A DNA stretch of 6,616 nt from Oceanihabitans sp. (lineage in GTDB: Bacteria; Bacteroidota; Bacteroidia; Flavobacteriales; Flavobacteriaceae), in assembly GCA_018067265.1 (NCBI GenBank), contig JAGPUY010000371.1, forward strand, positions 1 through 6,616. Direction: 5' to 3'. The notes beneath the pieces are model-generated. The model was not told where the DNA came from and made no database searches. It saw only the letters and a list, made by a program, of their open reading frames with translations. Position 1 is the first letter of the stretch. Every line of letters begins with the position of its first letter. Made by a program: the position numbers and the translations under genes. Positions 1 through 5,386 of this stretch are shown piece after piece.

Positions 1-263
1 ATTAAAGCACGTAGGCCAAAAATATCGCCTTCATCACATTCATCTACCAAACTATTTCCTCTATAAATACCAATAGCGCCATCTTTTACCACGTAAAACG
101 AATCGTGTAAATCTTCATTTTGCTTAAAAATAAAGTTGTCTTTTTCAATATAGTGTACTTTAACTTGGGTGGCAATGCTAAATAGTTGCTCATACGTCAA
201 AGCATCAAAAGGAGGAAAGCCTTTTAAGAAATCTAAAATACGTTCTGCAATAGTATTCTTCAT
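1..263 (-). CDS. N-terminal fragment of a cyclic-nucleotide-binding-domain protein, probably DUF294/CBS nucleotidyltransferase-like
   Basis: The frame opens at ATG 263-261 and runs off the left edge, giving 87 complete codons. The protein starts MKNTIAERILDFLKGFPPFD and continues with a Crp-like cNMP-binding beta-roll: IEKDNFIFKQNE at about residues 39-50, SFYVVKDGAIGIYR at about 55-68, and ECDEGDIFGLRAL at about 75-87. This opening (short helix, FPPF, then a cNMP fold containing DEGDIFGLR) is what I associate with flavobacterial proteins in which the cNMP domain is followed by two CBS domains and a DUF294 nucleotidyltransferase-like region. Only the cNMP part is visible, so the downstream domains are inferred. 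It is probably a cytosolic ligand sensor; the ligand is unknown. It diverges from the hydrolase gene. No Shine-Dalgarno is visible, and a -7-like box ends only 4 nt before the ATG, so the transcript may be leaderless. A Crp/Fnr-type regulator is the alternative, but no HTH can be seen. Confidence 0.8.
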   Translation of the reverse strand, partial: MKNTIAERILDFLKGFPPFDALTYEQLFSIATQVKVHYIEKDNFIFKQNEDLHDSFYVVKDGAIGIYRGNSLVDECDEGDIFGLRAL

Positions 264-386
264 GCTACTAAGTTATAGAAAAAGAAGCGGTAATATTCTG
301 ATAATTATCATATTGTTGCTAAAATACTATAGTTATTAAATGACATTTTATTTAGCTAACTTAGTATTCTAAAATTCTTCCGTTTT
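264..386. promoter_or_regulatory. Divergent promoter region with inverted TAACTTAGTA boxes
   Basis: This 123-bp gap separates the divergent cNMP-domain gene and the lipoprotein hydrolase gene. TAACTTAGTA occurs at 357-366 on plus and its exact reverse complement lies at 266-275, so each gene has the same 10-mer facing it. TAACTTAG differs from the Bacteroidota -7 consensus TAnnTTTG at one position. On the minus side it ends 4 nt before the ATG; on the plus side it ends 22 nt before the ATG. No TTG -33 element is found at the usual spacing for either box, so the promoter assignments are tentative. Confidence 0.4.
299..310. promoter_or_regulatory. 12-bp perfect palindrome, possible operator
   Basis: TGATAATTATCA is a perfect inverted repeat lying between the two putative divergent -7 boxes. 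Its position would suit a dimeric regulator that controls both genes. However, it is entirely AT-rich apart from one G:C pair per arm, and such palindromes arise by chance in this base composition. No regulator gene is adjacent. Confidence 0.25.
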
Positions 387-1457
387 ATGAAAATCAAAAT
401 AGTAGTACTTGTCGTATTAAGTGTATTCTGTTTTAACTGTAAAAAAGAACATGCACAAATACATGCTGGTCATGTAGAATATGAAGCAACAAATACTTCC
501 GCAGAAAACTATCTAAAACCCCAAAAGAACGATCAGTTTTTAGGCGGAATTAAAATGATTCCGATTACAACTCCAAAAGGCGAGTTTAAAGTATGGACCA
601 AACGTGTTGGTAATAATCCGACTATGAAAGTGCTGTTACTACATGGCGGGCCAGGAATGACACATGAGATTTATGAATGTTTTGATGGTTACTTTCCGCA
701 GGAAAATATAGAATATTATTATTATGATCAATTAGGATCTTATTATAGCGATCAACCAAAAGATTTAAGCCTTTGGGATTTAGATCGTTTTGTGGAAGAA
801 GTAGAGCAAGTGCGAATTGCTTTAGGTTTAGATAAAGATAACTTTTATTTATACGGACAATCTTGGGGAGGAATTCTTGGGATGCAATATGCCTTGAAAT
901 ACCAAGAAAATTTAAAAGGATTAATTATCTCGAATATGGTGGCTTCTATTCCGGAATATCAGAAATATAGCGACGAAGTGCTTGCTCCAAAAATGGATCC
1001 CGAAGTTTTAAAAGAGATTATGAGTTATGAGGATAAAGAAGATTATACCAATCCGCGGTACATGGAATTAATTGTCAATAATTATTATACAGAACATGTT
1101 ATTAGAATGCCTGTTACCGAGTGGCCAGAACCAATAAATAGAGGTTTTAAGCATTTAAATCCGGACGTATATGTAACTATGCAAGGGCCAAGTGAGTTTG
1201 GTATTAAAGGAGACGCAACGCTTAAAAATTGGGATGTTACCGATCGATTGAAAGAAATTAAAACACCAACATTAACTATTGGTGCAACGCATGATACTAT
1301 GGATCCAGAACACATGAAATGGATCAGTACCGAAGTGCAAAACGGACGCTTTTTATTATGTGCTAACGGAAGTCATCTTTCGCAATTTGATGATCAGAAA
1401 GTGTTTTTTAATGGACTGATTGATTTTATTAAAGATGTGGATTCTGGGAGCTTTTAG
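387..1457 (+). CDS. Lipoprotein alpha/beta hydrolase, proline iminopeptidase (S33) family
   Basis: This 356-residue protein begins with a lipoprotein signal: basic MKIK, hydrophobic residues 5-16, then FNC with Cys18 as the likely lipidated residue. After a linker of about 35 residues comes an alpha/beta hydrolase fold. HGGPG at 86-90 is the oxyanion motif typical of proline iminopeptidases, YYDQLGSYYSDQP (112-124) follows, and GQSWGG (157-162) is the nucleophile elbow with Ser159. A helical cap lies at roughly 185-275. GATHDTMDP supplies the likely acid Asp303, and NGSH the likely His330, so the triad looks complete. The family releases N-terminal proline or other residues from peptides, but some members act on other small amides or esters, so the substrate is uncertain. 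The lipid anchor places it in the periplasm or at the outer membrane, unlike the shorter cytosolic enzymes. Residues after Cys18 (KKE) partly resemble the flavobacterial lipoprotein surface-export signal. No clear ribosome binding site precedes the ATG; the signal peptide supports this start. Confidence 0.9.
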   Translation: MKIKIVVLVVLSVFCFNCKKEHAQIHAGHVEYEATNTSAENYLKPQKNDQFLGGIKMIPITTPKGEFKVWTKRVGNNPTMKVLLLHGGPGMTHEIYECFDGYFPQENIEYYYYDQLGSYYSDQPKDLSLWDLDRFVEEVEQVRIALGLDKDNFYLYGQSWGGILGMQYALKYQENLKGLIISNMVASIPEYQKYSDEVLAPKMDPEVLKEIMSYEDKEDYTNPRYMELIVNNYYTEHVIRMPVTEWPEPINRGFKHLNPDVYVTMQGPSEFGIKGDATLKNWDVTDRLKEIKTPTLTIGATHDTMDPEHMKWISTEVQNGRFLLCANGSHLSQFDDQKVFFNGLIDFIKDVDSGSF

Positions 1458-1512
1458 GTCATTGTAAGCTTATCTGTCGATACAAAGAGAAGCGCTAATC
1501 TTATGAAGCTAC

Positions 1513-1580
1513 TGTCATTGCGAGGAGGTACGACGTGGCAATCTCATGAAATGAACGTAATCAAAAAGTAGATTGCTTCT
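1513..1580. repeat. Partly decayed TGTCATTGCGAGG palindromic repeat
   Basis: The left part, TGTCATTGCGAGGAGG followed by ACGACGTGGCAATCTC (1513-1545), matches a palindromic intergenic repeat that I recall from many bacterial genomes. Complete versions end in an inverted arm of the GAGATTGC...CGCAATGACA type. Here GCAATCT (1538-1544) pairs with AGATTGC (1570-1576), but beyond that the right side (TTCTTTCC) has lost complementarity. The copy therefore appears eroded on its right half. Membership in that family is from memory, not a search. Confidence 0.6.
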
Positions 1581-1637
1581 TTCCTTTGTGTTTTAAGTGT
1601 GAGGTTTTTTTTTAGAATTTGAAGAAAGCCGAGTTTA

Positions 1638-1718
1638 TAAAAGAGCTTCGCCTTTTTCTACAAACCATCCGGTTTTTGTTACAACAAAAAACACCTTCCT
1701 ATAACTAAAAGAAGGAGC
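1638..1718. repeat. 81-bp dispersed repeat, copy A (degraded)
   Basis: This segment aligns without gaps to 2019-2099 with 77 of 81 bases identical by my hand count. It begins TAAAAGAGCTTCGCC. TTTTTGTT and AACAAAAA (1673-1690) form an 8-bp inverted repeat around a central AC. The second inverted repeat, from CCTTCC to GAAGG (about 1694-1715), is broken by two mismatches relative to copy B. The copy therefore looks like an older or less constrained version of the element. Confidence 0.85.
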
Positions 1719-1783
1719 ATAAACGAGTCTTTTTTTATAAATTAGAACTTGTAAATACATCTTATAATTTGATGCTACTTGAA

Positions 1784-1802
1784 ATTCCGACAACGTCGGA
1801 AT
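1784..1802. repeat. Short hairpin, ATTCCGAC / GTCGGAAT
   Basis: A perfect 8-bp inverted repeat with a 3-nt AAC loop. It has higher GC than its surroundings. No T-run follows on plus, and an upstream gene end is more than 300 bp away, so it is not an obvious terminator. I judge it another small palindromic element of the repeat cluster. Confidence 0.6.
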
Positions 1803-1942
1803 CAACGATTTTAAGAAATAATGAGCAATTCTTAATGTTTTAAGTTAAAATCAAGGATTGAAAATATATACACCAAAAAAGGATGATTATTAATGTAGCA
1901 GCGAATGGTACTTTAGTAATTTCCTACTTTTGATACTGATTT

Positions 1943-1962
1943 CCTGCCTGCCGGCAGGCAGG
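1943..1962. repeat. 20-bp GC-rich perfect palindrome
   Basis: CCTGCCTGCC is followed immediately by its exact reverse complement. It has 16 G/C of 20 in a very AT-rich region. I recall this palindrome as a recurrent intergenic repeat in Bacteroidota, where it creates spurious frames reading LPAGRQ; exactly that string appears in the minus-strand frame here. Its role is unknown. Confidence 0.85.
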
Positions 1963-1966
1963 TTTG

Positions 1967-1994
1967 GTTCGTTTTGTATCAAGACAAAATGAAC
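1967..1994. repeat. 11-bp stem hairpin next to the GC palindrome
   Basis: GTTCGTTTTGT (1967-1977) and ACAAAATGAAC (1984-1994) pair over 11 positions with a single G.U wobble and a 6-nt loop, ATCAAG. It starts 4 nt after the 20-bp palindrome and 24 nt before repeat copy B. The three are probably modules of one composite element (1943-2099). The string AATGAACGTAA at its right edge (1988-1998) also occurs at 1550-1560, before copy A. Confidence 0.65.
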
Positions 1995-2018
1995 GTAAAG
2001 AAAAAGGAAAAGTTTTAT

Positions 2019-2099
2019 TAAAAGAGCTTCGCCTTTTTCTACAAACCATCCGATTTTTGTTATAACAAAAAACACCTTCCTTTAACTAAAGGAAGGAGC
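2019..2099. repeat. 81-bp dispersed repeat, copy B (intact palindromes)
   Basis: This is the partner of 1638-1718, offset by 381 bp in the same orientation. It contains two perfect inverted repeats: TTTTTGTTA and its reverse complement (2054-2071, an 18-bp palindrome), and CCTTCCTTTA-AC-TAAAGGAAGG (2075-2096, 10-bp arms). Both are less perfect in copy A, so this copy is the more intact one. It encodes no protein and no transposase lies nearby. It could be a non-autonomous or REP-like element. Confidence 0.85.
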
Positions 2100-2155
2100 C
2101 ATAATCGAATATGAAGGTAATTAGAAATGTATCTAGAACAGGTTTGTGTTTGTAA

Positions 2156-2249
2156 TCACTTCTCGATACAATACTTCGTGCCTCAGCATCACTCGAAGTG
2201 ACAGCAAGATTTATTTTGCATTTTCAGTTCGAGTAAAATTATCAAGAAC
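2156..2249. repeat. Pair of inverted, decayed CTTCGAG / TCGAGAAG-type repeats
   Basis: On the minus strand, 2201-2156 reads TCACTTCGAGTGATG ... TATCGAGAAGTGA, a repeat type I recall from Flavobacteriaceae intergenic regions. TCACTTC (2156-2162) pairs with GAAGTGA (2195-2201). A shorter, more diverged version on plus, CAGTTCGAGT ... TATCAAGAAC (2225-2249), lies just beyond it in the opposite orientation. CTCGAAGTG (2192-2200) and CAGTTCGAG (2225-2233) pair with one mismatch. It sits immediately downstream of the MFS stop codon, so a transcript of that gene would fold here and it might serve as a 3'-end structure. Confidence 0.55.
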
Positions 2250-2261
2250 AACTAAAAGTAA

Positions 2262-3473
2262 TTAGGCATCTACTAAACCTCTCGTATGCAAAACGCGCAT
2301 ACGAATAAAAATAAAGAAAGAAAGGGTCCCGAAAACGGTAAAACCTATAAATAAAGGTAAGGCAGTATCTTTAACAAAGCTTCCAATAAAATTAGCAATT
2401 GGCACTGCCATTAATGTAGAGATAAACCCAGTAATTGCAGCTCCAATTCCTGCAATATGTCCAATAGGTTCCATGGCAATCGCTCTAATGTTTCCAAAAA
2501 TAAAGCCAATAGTAAAAAACTGAATCGCCATAAATGCAAGAATTATTGCTAAGGATGGGTTTGTCGTATTCCAAAAAAGAAGTACATATATGAATGCATT
2601 TACACTAAATAGTATAATGGCTAAATAAGACAAACGCCACATACCTAGTCGCATAACAAAACTACCATTTAAAAAAGTAGATAAACCAACGCCAGCAGCT
2701 AAACCAGCAAAAATATATGGAAACTCATCAATCAAACCATATTGGTTTTCAAAAATGATTTGTGATGCACTTAAATACACAATAAAAGCACCAGAGATAA
2801 GACCTGATATAACCGTAAAGCCCATAGTTTCTTTGTGTTTTATTAATTCCTTTAAACCATCCAGAAAAACATGTCTAGTAAACTTGATTTTATATTCGGC
2901 TTTCAGCGTTTCCGGCTGTCTTTTCCAAAACCAAATACTGACTAATAAAGCCATGAGTAATTGTACATAAAAGATGCCTTTCCAATTGTAATGGTTTAAA
3001 ATAAATTTTCCCAGAACAGGAGCAATAACAGGAACTAAAATAAAAAAGGTAGTTACAAAAGACATGATTTTTGCCATGTAATCGCCTTTATACATATCTC
3101 TAATAACTGCAATAGCAATGGTTCTTGGTGCAGCTAATCCAATACCTTGTAAAATTCTTCCAGCAACCATCCATTCTAGAGTAGGAGCGAGTACACAAAT
3201 AACACTAGCAACAGCAAAAACAGAAAACCCAATATATACAATTGGTTTTCTTCCAAAACTATCCGACAAAGGCCCAAATAATAATTGTCCGAAACCTAAA
3301 CCTAGAAAAATCATGGTAATAAGTAATTGGTTGTTGTTAGTATCCAGACTGTTAATAGAAATTCCAATAGCAGACATTGCAGGTAAAATAGCATCAATAG
3401 CTAAAGCAACAATAGACATTAAGGAAGCCATTAAGGCAATAAATTCAAGTTTTACAGGTTGGTTTTCTTGCAT
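2262..3473 (-). CDS. Bcr/CflA-type MFS multidrug efflux transporter
   Basis: This 403-residue inner-membrane protein has the usual length and roughly twelve hydrophobic segments of a drug:proton antiporter. TM1 holds AIDAILPAM (25-33), a Bcr-like version of the D-x-x-LPA motif with Asp27. Motif A is GPLSDSFGRKP (67-77) in the loop after TM2. Motif B is GRILQGIGLAAPR (105-117), with the RDMY (125-128) that is frequent in the Bcr/CflA family. LVPVIAPVLG (146-155) corresponds to antiporter motif C. EPIGHIAGIGAAITGF (335-350) is characteristic of the C-terminal half of this subfamily. It is expected to export hydrophobic drugs or small metabolites using the proton gradient; the substrate cannot be read from the sequence. 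It is a single gene, divergent from the ABC exporter and convergent with the hydrolase. A perfect -7 box ends 4 nt before the ATG and no Shine-Dalgarno is present, so the mRNA is probably leaderless or nearly so. Confidence 0.92.
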   Translation of the reverse strand: MQENQPVKLEFIALMASLMSIVALAIDAILPAMSAIGISINSLDTNNNQLLITMIFLGLGFGQLLFGPLSDSFGRKPIVYIGFSVFAVASVICVLAPTLEWMVAGRILQGIGLAAPRTIAIAVIRDMYKGDYMAKIMSFVTTFFILVPVIAPVLGKFILNHYNWKGIFYVQLLMALLVSIWFWKRQPETLKAEYKIKFTRHVFLDGLKELIKHKETMGFTVISGLISGAFIVYLSASQIIFENQYGLIDEFPYIFAGLAAGVGLSTFLNGSFVMRLGMWRLSYLAIILFSVNAFIYVLLFWNTTNPSLAIILAFMAIQFFTIGFIFGNIRAIAMEPIGHIAGIGAAITGFISTLMAVPIANFIGSFVKDTALPLFIGFTVFGTLSFFIFIRMRVLHTRGLVDA

Positions 3474-3477
3474 TTGG

Positions 3478-3485
3478 CAAAAGTA
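3478..3485 (-). promoter_or_regulatory. -7 box TACTTTTG of the MFS gene, implying a leaderless start
   Basis: On minus, TACTTTTG fits TAnnTTTG at every fixed position and is followed by CCAA and then the ATG. Transcription normally begins a few bases after this box, so the transcript should start within a few bases of the initiation codon. No TTG -33 element is found at the expected distance. Confidence 0.5.
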
Positions 3486-3568
3486 CGCTAAAAGTTAAAA
3501 TTAAATCTGTCTTTTTTTGAATTAACAAAACATTAAATTATTACAAGAAACAGAATATTTTTTCAGTG

Positions 3569-3590
3569 TATCTTTGTAAAAAAAAAGGAA
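3569..3590 (+). promoter_or_regulatory. -7 box TATCTTTG and ribosome binding site of the ABC exporter gene
   Basis: TATCTTTG (3569-3576) matches TAnnTTTG at every fixed position and lies 18 nt before the ATG at 3595. AAGGAA (3585-3590) is a purine-rich Shine-Dalgarno-like sequence 4 nt before that ATG and supports the start choice. The predicted 5' leader is only about 10-15 nt. No clear -33 TTG is visible upstream. Confidence 0.6.
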
Positions 3591-3594
3591 TAAA

Positions 3595-5364
3595 ATGCAG
3601 CATTTAAAATCTCAGGATAATAAAGATAAAACAAAACCAAAAGTAACTATTGGAAAAGCCTTTAAAACCATTATTTGGCCAAGACGTAAATTGGTTTTTA
3701 TTGGTTTAATCTTAATCATCATTAAAAGTCTTTCGGGATTAATATTGCCTTGGCAAAGTAAAGTGCTTTTGGATGATGTGGTGCCATCTAAAGATCCTAG
3801 TCAATTATACACTTTAATAGGTATTGTTTTACTTGCTATTTTAGTACAAGCAGTTACTTCTTATTTACTGACAAAAATATTGAGTGTTCAAGCACAATAT
3901 TTAATTTCAGAGCTACGTGCGCAAGTACAAAAAAAGGTGCTATCACTTCCTATTAGTTTTTTTGATAACACAAAATCGGGTGCATTAGTTTCTAGAATTA
4001 TGACAGACGTAGAAGGTGTTCGAAACCTAATCGGTACAGGTTTAGTGCAATTGGTTGGAGGAACATTCACCGCAGTGGTATCTCTATTTATCTTAATTAA
4101 ACTAAATGCTTGGATGACACTTTTTGTGTTTATTCCATTATCTATTTTCGGAATAATTGCCTTAAAAGCATTTAAATATATAAGACCCATTTTTAGAACT
4201 AGAGGAAAAATTAATGCGGAGGTTACAGGTCGTTTAACCGAAACTCTAGCTGGAGTTCGCGTAATTAAAGCCTTTAATGCCGAAGAGCAAGAAAATGTAG
4301 CTTTTGAAAAAGGGGTCGATAGATTGTTTCAAAATGTAAAAAAGAGTTTAACAGCTACTGCTTTAATGACCAGTTCTTCTACTTTTTTAATAGGAGTTGC
4401 AACTACTGGAATCATGGGTATTGGTGGTTATTATATGATTATTGGAGAGATGACCACAGGAGATTTTCTATTTTTCACTTTAGTTTTAGGGTTTATGATT
4501 GCTCCAATTATTCAAATGAGTAATATTGGAAGTCAGTTAACCGAAGCTTTAGCGGGATTAGACAGAACGGAAGAATTGATGAATATGGCTGCGGAAGACG
4601 ATGATGCCAATCGTACCGAAGAACTTCAAAATTTTAAAGGAGAAATAGAATTTAAAGAGGTCTCTTTTGCATATGAAGAAGGAAAGTCTGTGCTTCATGA
4701 TATTAGCTTTAAAGCTCCTTCGGGTTCTGTGATTGCTTTGGTAGGAAGTTCGGGATCCGGAAAATCTACTATTGCAGGATTGTCTGCTACTTTTTTAAAT
4801 CCGGAATCTGGTCAAATAACCATCGATGGTAAAGATTTATCTAAAGTGAAATTAAATAGCTTCCGAAAACATTTAGGTGTGGTGTTGCAAGACGAATTTT
4901 TATTTGAAGGAACGATTAGAGAAAACATTATGTTTCCTAGACCAAATGCTTCCGAAGAACAATTGCAAGCTGCAGTTAAAGCTGCTTACGTTAATGAGTT
5001 TACAGATCGTTTTGAGGATGGTTTAGAAACATTGATTGGAGAAAGAGGTGTGAAGCTGTCTGGCGGACAAAGGCAACGTATTGCAATAGCTAGAGCAATT
5101 CTTGCAGATCCTAAAGTGATTATTTTAGATGAAGCAACTTCTAATTTAGATACCGAAAGTGAAGCGTTAATTCAGAAGTCTTTAGCACAATTAACCAAGA
5201 ATAGAACCACTATTGTAATTGCACACCGACTGAGTACTATTCGTAAAGCAGACCAAATTCTGGTTATAGAAGGTGGTGAAATTGCAGAACGAGGAAACCA
5301 TGACGCGCTTATTGCTTCTAAAGGAAGATATTTCGATTTATTTACATACCAAGCTAAGATTTAA
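3595..5364 (+). CDS. ABC exporter half-transporter, MsbA/ABCB type (fused membrane and ATPase domains)
   Basis: This 589-residue protein has the normal layout and length of a homodimeric ABC exporter. A cytosolic N-terminal tail (1-30) is rich in Lys. The transmembrane domain has six hydrophobic segments near residues 33-52, 72-93, 148-168, 172-190, 262-282 and 290-308. SFFDNTKSGALVSRIMTDVE (121-140) is the conserved intracellular coupling region. The ATPase domain runs from about 350 to the end: Walker A GSSGSGKST (384-392), Q-loop Gln432, signature LSGGQ (488-492), Walker B VIILDEAT (508-515) with catalytic Glu513, D-loop SNLD (516-519), and switch His544. All catalytic residues are present, so it should be active. 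Family members flip lipids or export drugs, peptides or polysaccharide precursors. Nothing identifies the substrate, so I do not assign msbA. There is no peptidase C39 domain, so it is not a bacteriocin-processing exporter. It is followed 22 nt later by a DinB-family gene. Confidence 0.95.
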   Translation: MQHLKSQDNKDKTKPKVTIGKAFKTIIWPRRKLVFIGLILIIIKSLSGLILPWQSKVLLDDVVPSKDPSQLYTLIGIVLLAILVQAVTSYLLTKILSVQAQYLISELRAQVQKKVLSLPISFFDNTKSGALVSRIMTDVEGVRNLIGTGLVQLVGGTFTAVVSLFILIKLNAWMTLFVFIPLSIFGIIALKAFKYIRPIFRTRGKINAEVTGRLTETLAGVRVIKAFNAEEQENVAFEKGVDRLFQNVKKSLTATALMTSSSTFLIGVATTGIMGIGGYYMIIGEMTTGDFLFFTLVLGFMIAPIIQMSNIGSQLTEALAGLDRTEELMNMAAEDDDANRTEELQNFKGEIEFKEVSFAYEEGKSVLHDISFKAPSGSVIALVGSSGSGKSTIAGLSATFLNPESGQITIDGKDLSKVKLNSFRKHLGVVLQDEFLFEGTIRENIMFPRPNASEEQLQAAVKAAYVNEFTDRFEDGLETLIGERGVKLSGGQRQRIAIARAILADPKVIILDEATSNLDTESEALIQKSLAQLTKNRTTIVIAHRLSTIRKADQILVIEGGEIAERGNHDALIASKGRYFDLFTYQAKI

Positions 5365-5386
5365 TACGCTAATAAAAAACAAGTTT

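Larger units (their letters stand above)
1458..2261. other. Gene-free convergent intergenic region packed with dispersed repeats
   Basis: About 800 bp lie between the 3' ends of the convergent hydrolase and MFS genes. I find no credible protein or structured RNA gene. The content is repetitive: a TGTCATTGCGAGG-type element, two copies of an 81-bp element, a TTCCGAC hairpin, a 20-bp GC palindrome with an adjacent hairpin, and a CTCGATACA/CTTCGAG-type repeat near the MFS end. A run of nine T occurs at 1605-1613 without a convincing stem before it. The 1811-1900 stretch is plain AT-rich sequence with weak inverted repeats only. The 61-codon minus-strand frame at 1890-2075 passes through the repeats and is not a gene. 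Confidence 0.75.

Noticed and set aside
1085..1315. Minus-strand open frame inside the hydrolase gene
   Set aside because: It is antisense to a well-supported alpha/beta hydrolase including part of its catalytic region, and its translation resembles no family.
1807..1852. AT-rich nested inverted repeats (GATTTTAA/TTAAAATC and TTAAGAA/TTCTTAA)
   Set aside because: The arms are 7-8 bp and almost wholly A/T, so they are expected by chance in this composition.
1925..1932. TACTTTTG, a perfect -7 box match on plus inside the repeat cluster
   Set aside because: Only six positions are fixed and the region is AT-rich, so chance matches are expected. No gene follows and no -33 element is visible. It would become interesting only if a small RNA over 1943-2099 were detected.
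1890..2075. 61-codon minus-strand open frame
   Set aside because: It runs through the GC palindrome, the adjacent hairpin and most of repeat copy B, yields the repeat-derived string LPAGRQ, and has no ribosome binding site or recognisable domain. It is a repeat artefact.
1638..2099. CRISPR array
   Set aside because: There are only two copies of an 81-bp element, 381 bp apart, with no regular spacers and no cas genes.
1458..2261. Remnant of an insertion sequence or transposase gene
   Set aside because: No frame here shows transposase-like residues, no target-site duplication is apparent, and the repeats do not form a terminal inverted pair around a coding region.
3118..3498. Plus-strand open frame of 126 codons over the MFS gene
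   Set aside because: It is antisense to the conserved N-terminal half of the transporter, including motifs A and B. Its length follows from the base composition of the membrane-protein codons. The plus-strand frame at 2755-2970 is rejected for the same reason.
3888..4190. Minus-strand open frame inside the ABC exporter
   Set aside because: It is antisense to the transmembrane domain and shows no independent coding signal.
5273..5386. N-terminal extension of the DinB-family protein into the ABC gene
   Set aside because: The extra 38 codons overlap the conserved end of the ATPase domain in another frame. The protein starting at 5387 already has the full expected DinB length.
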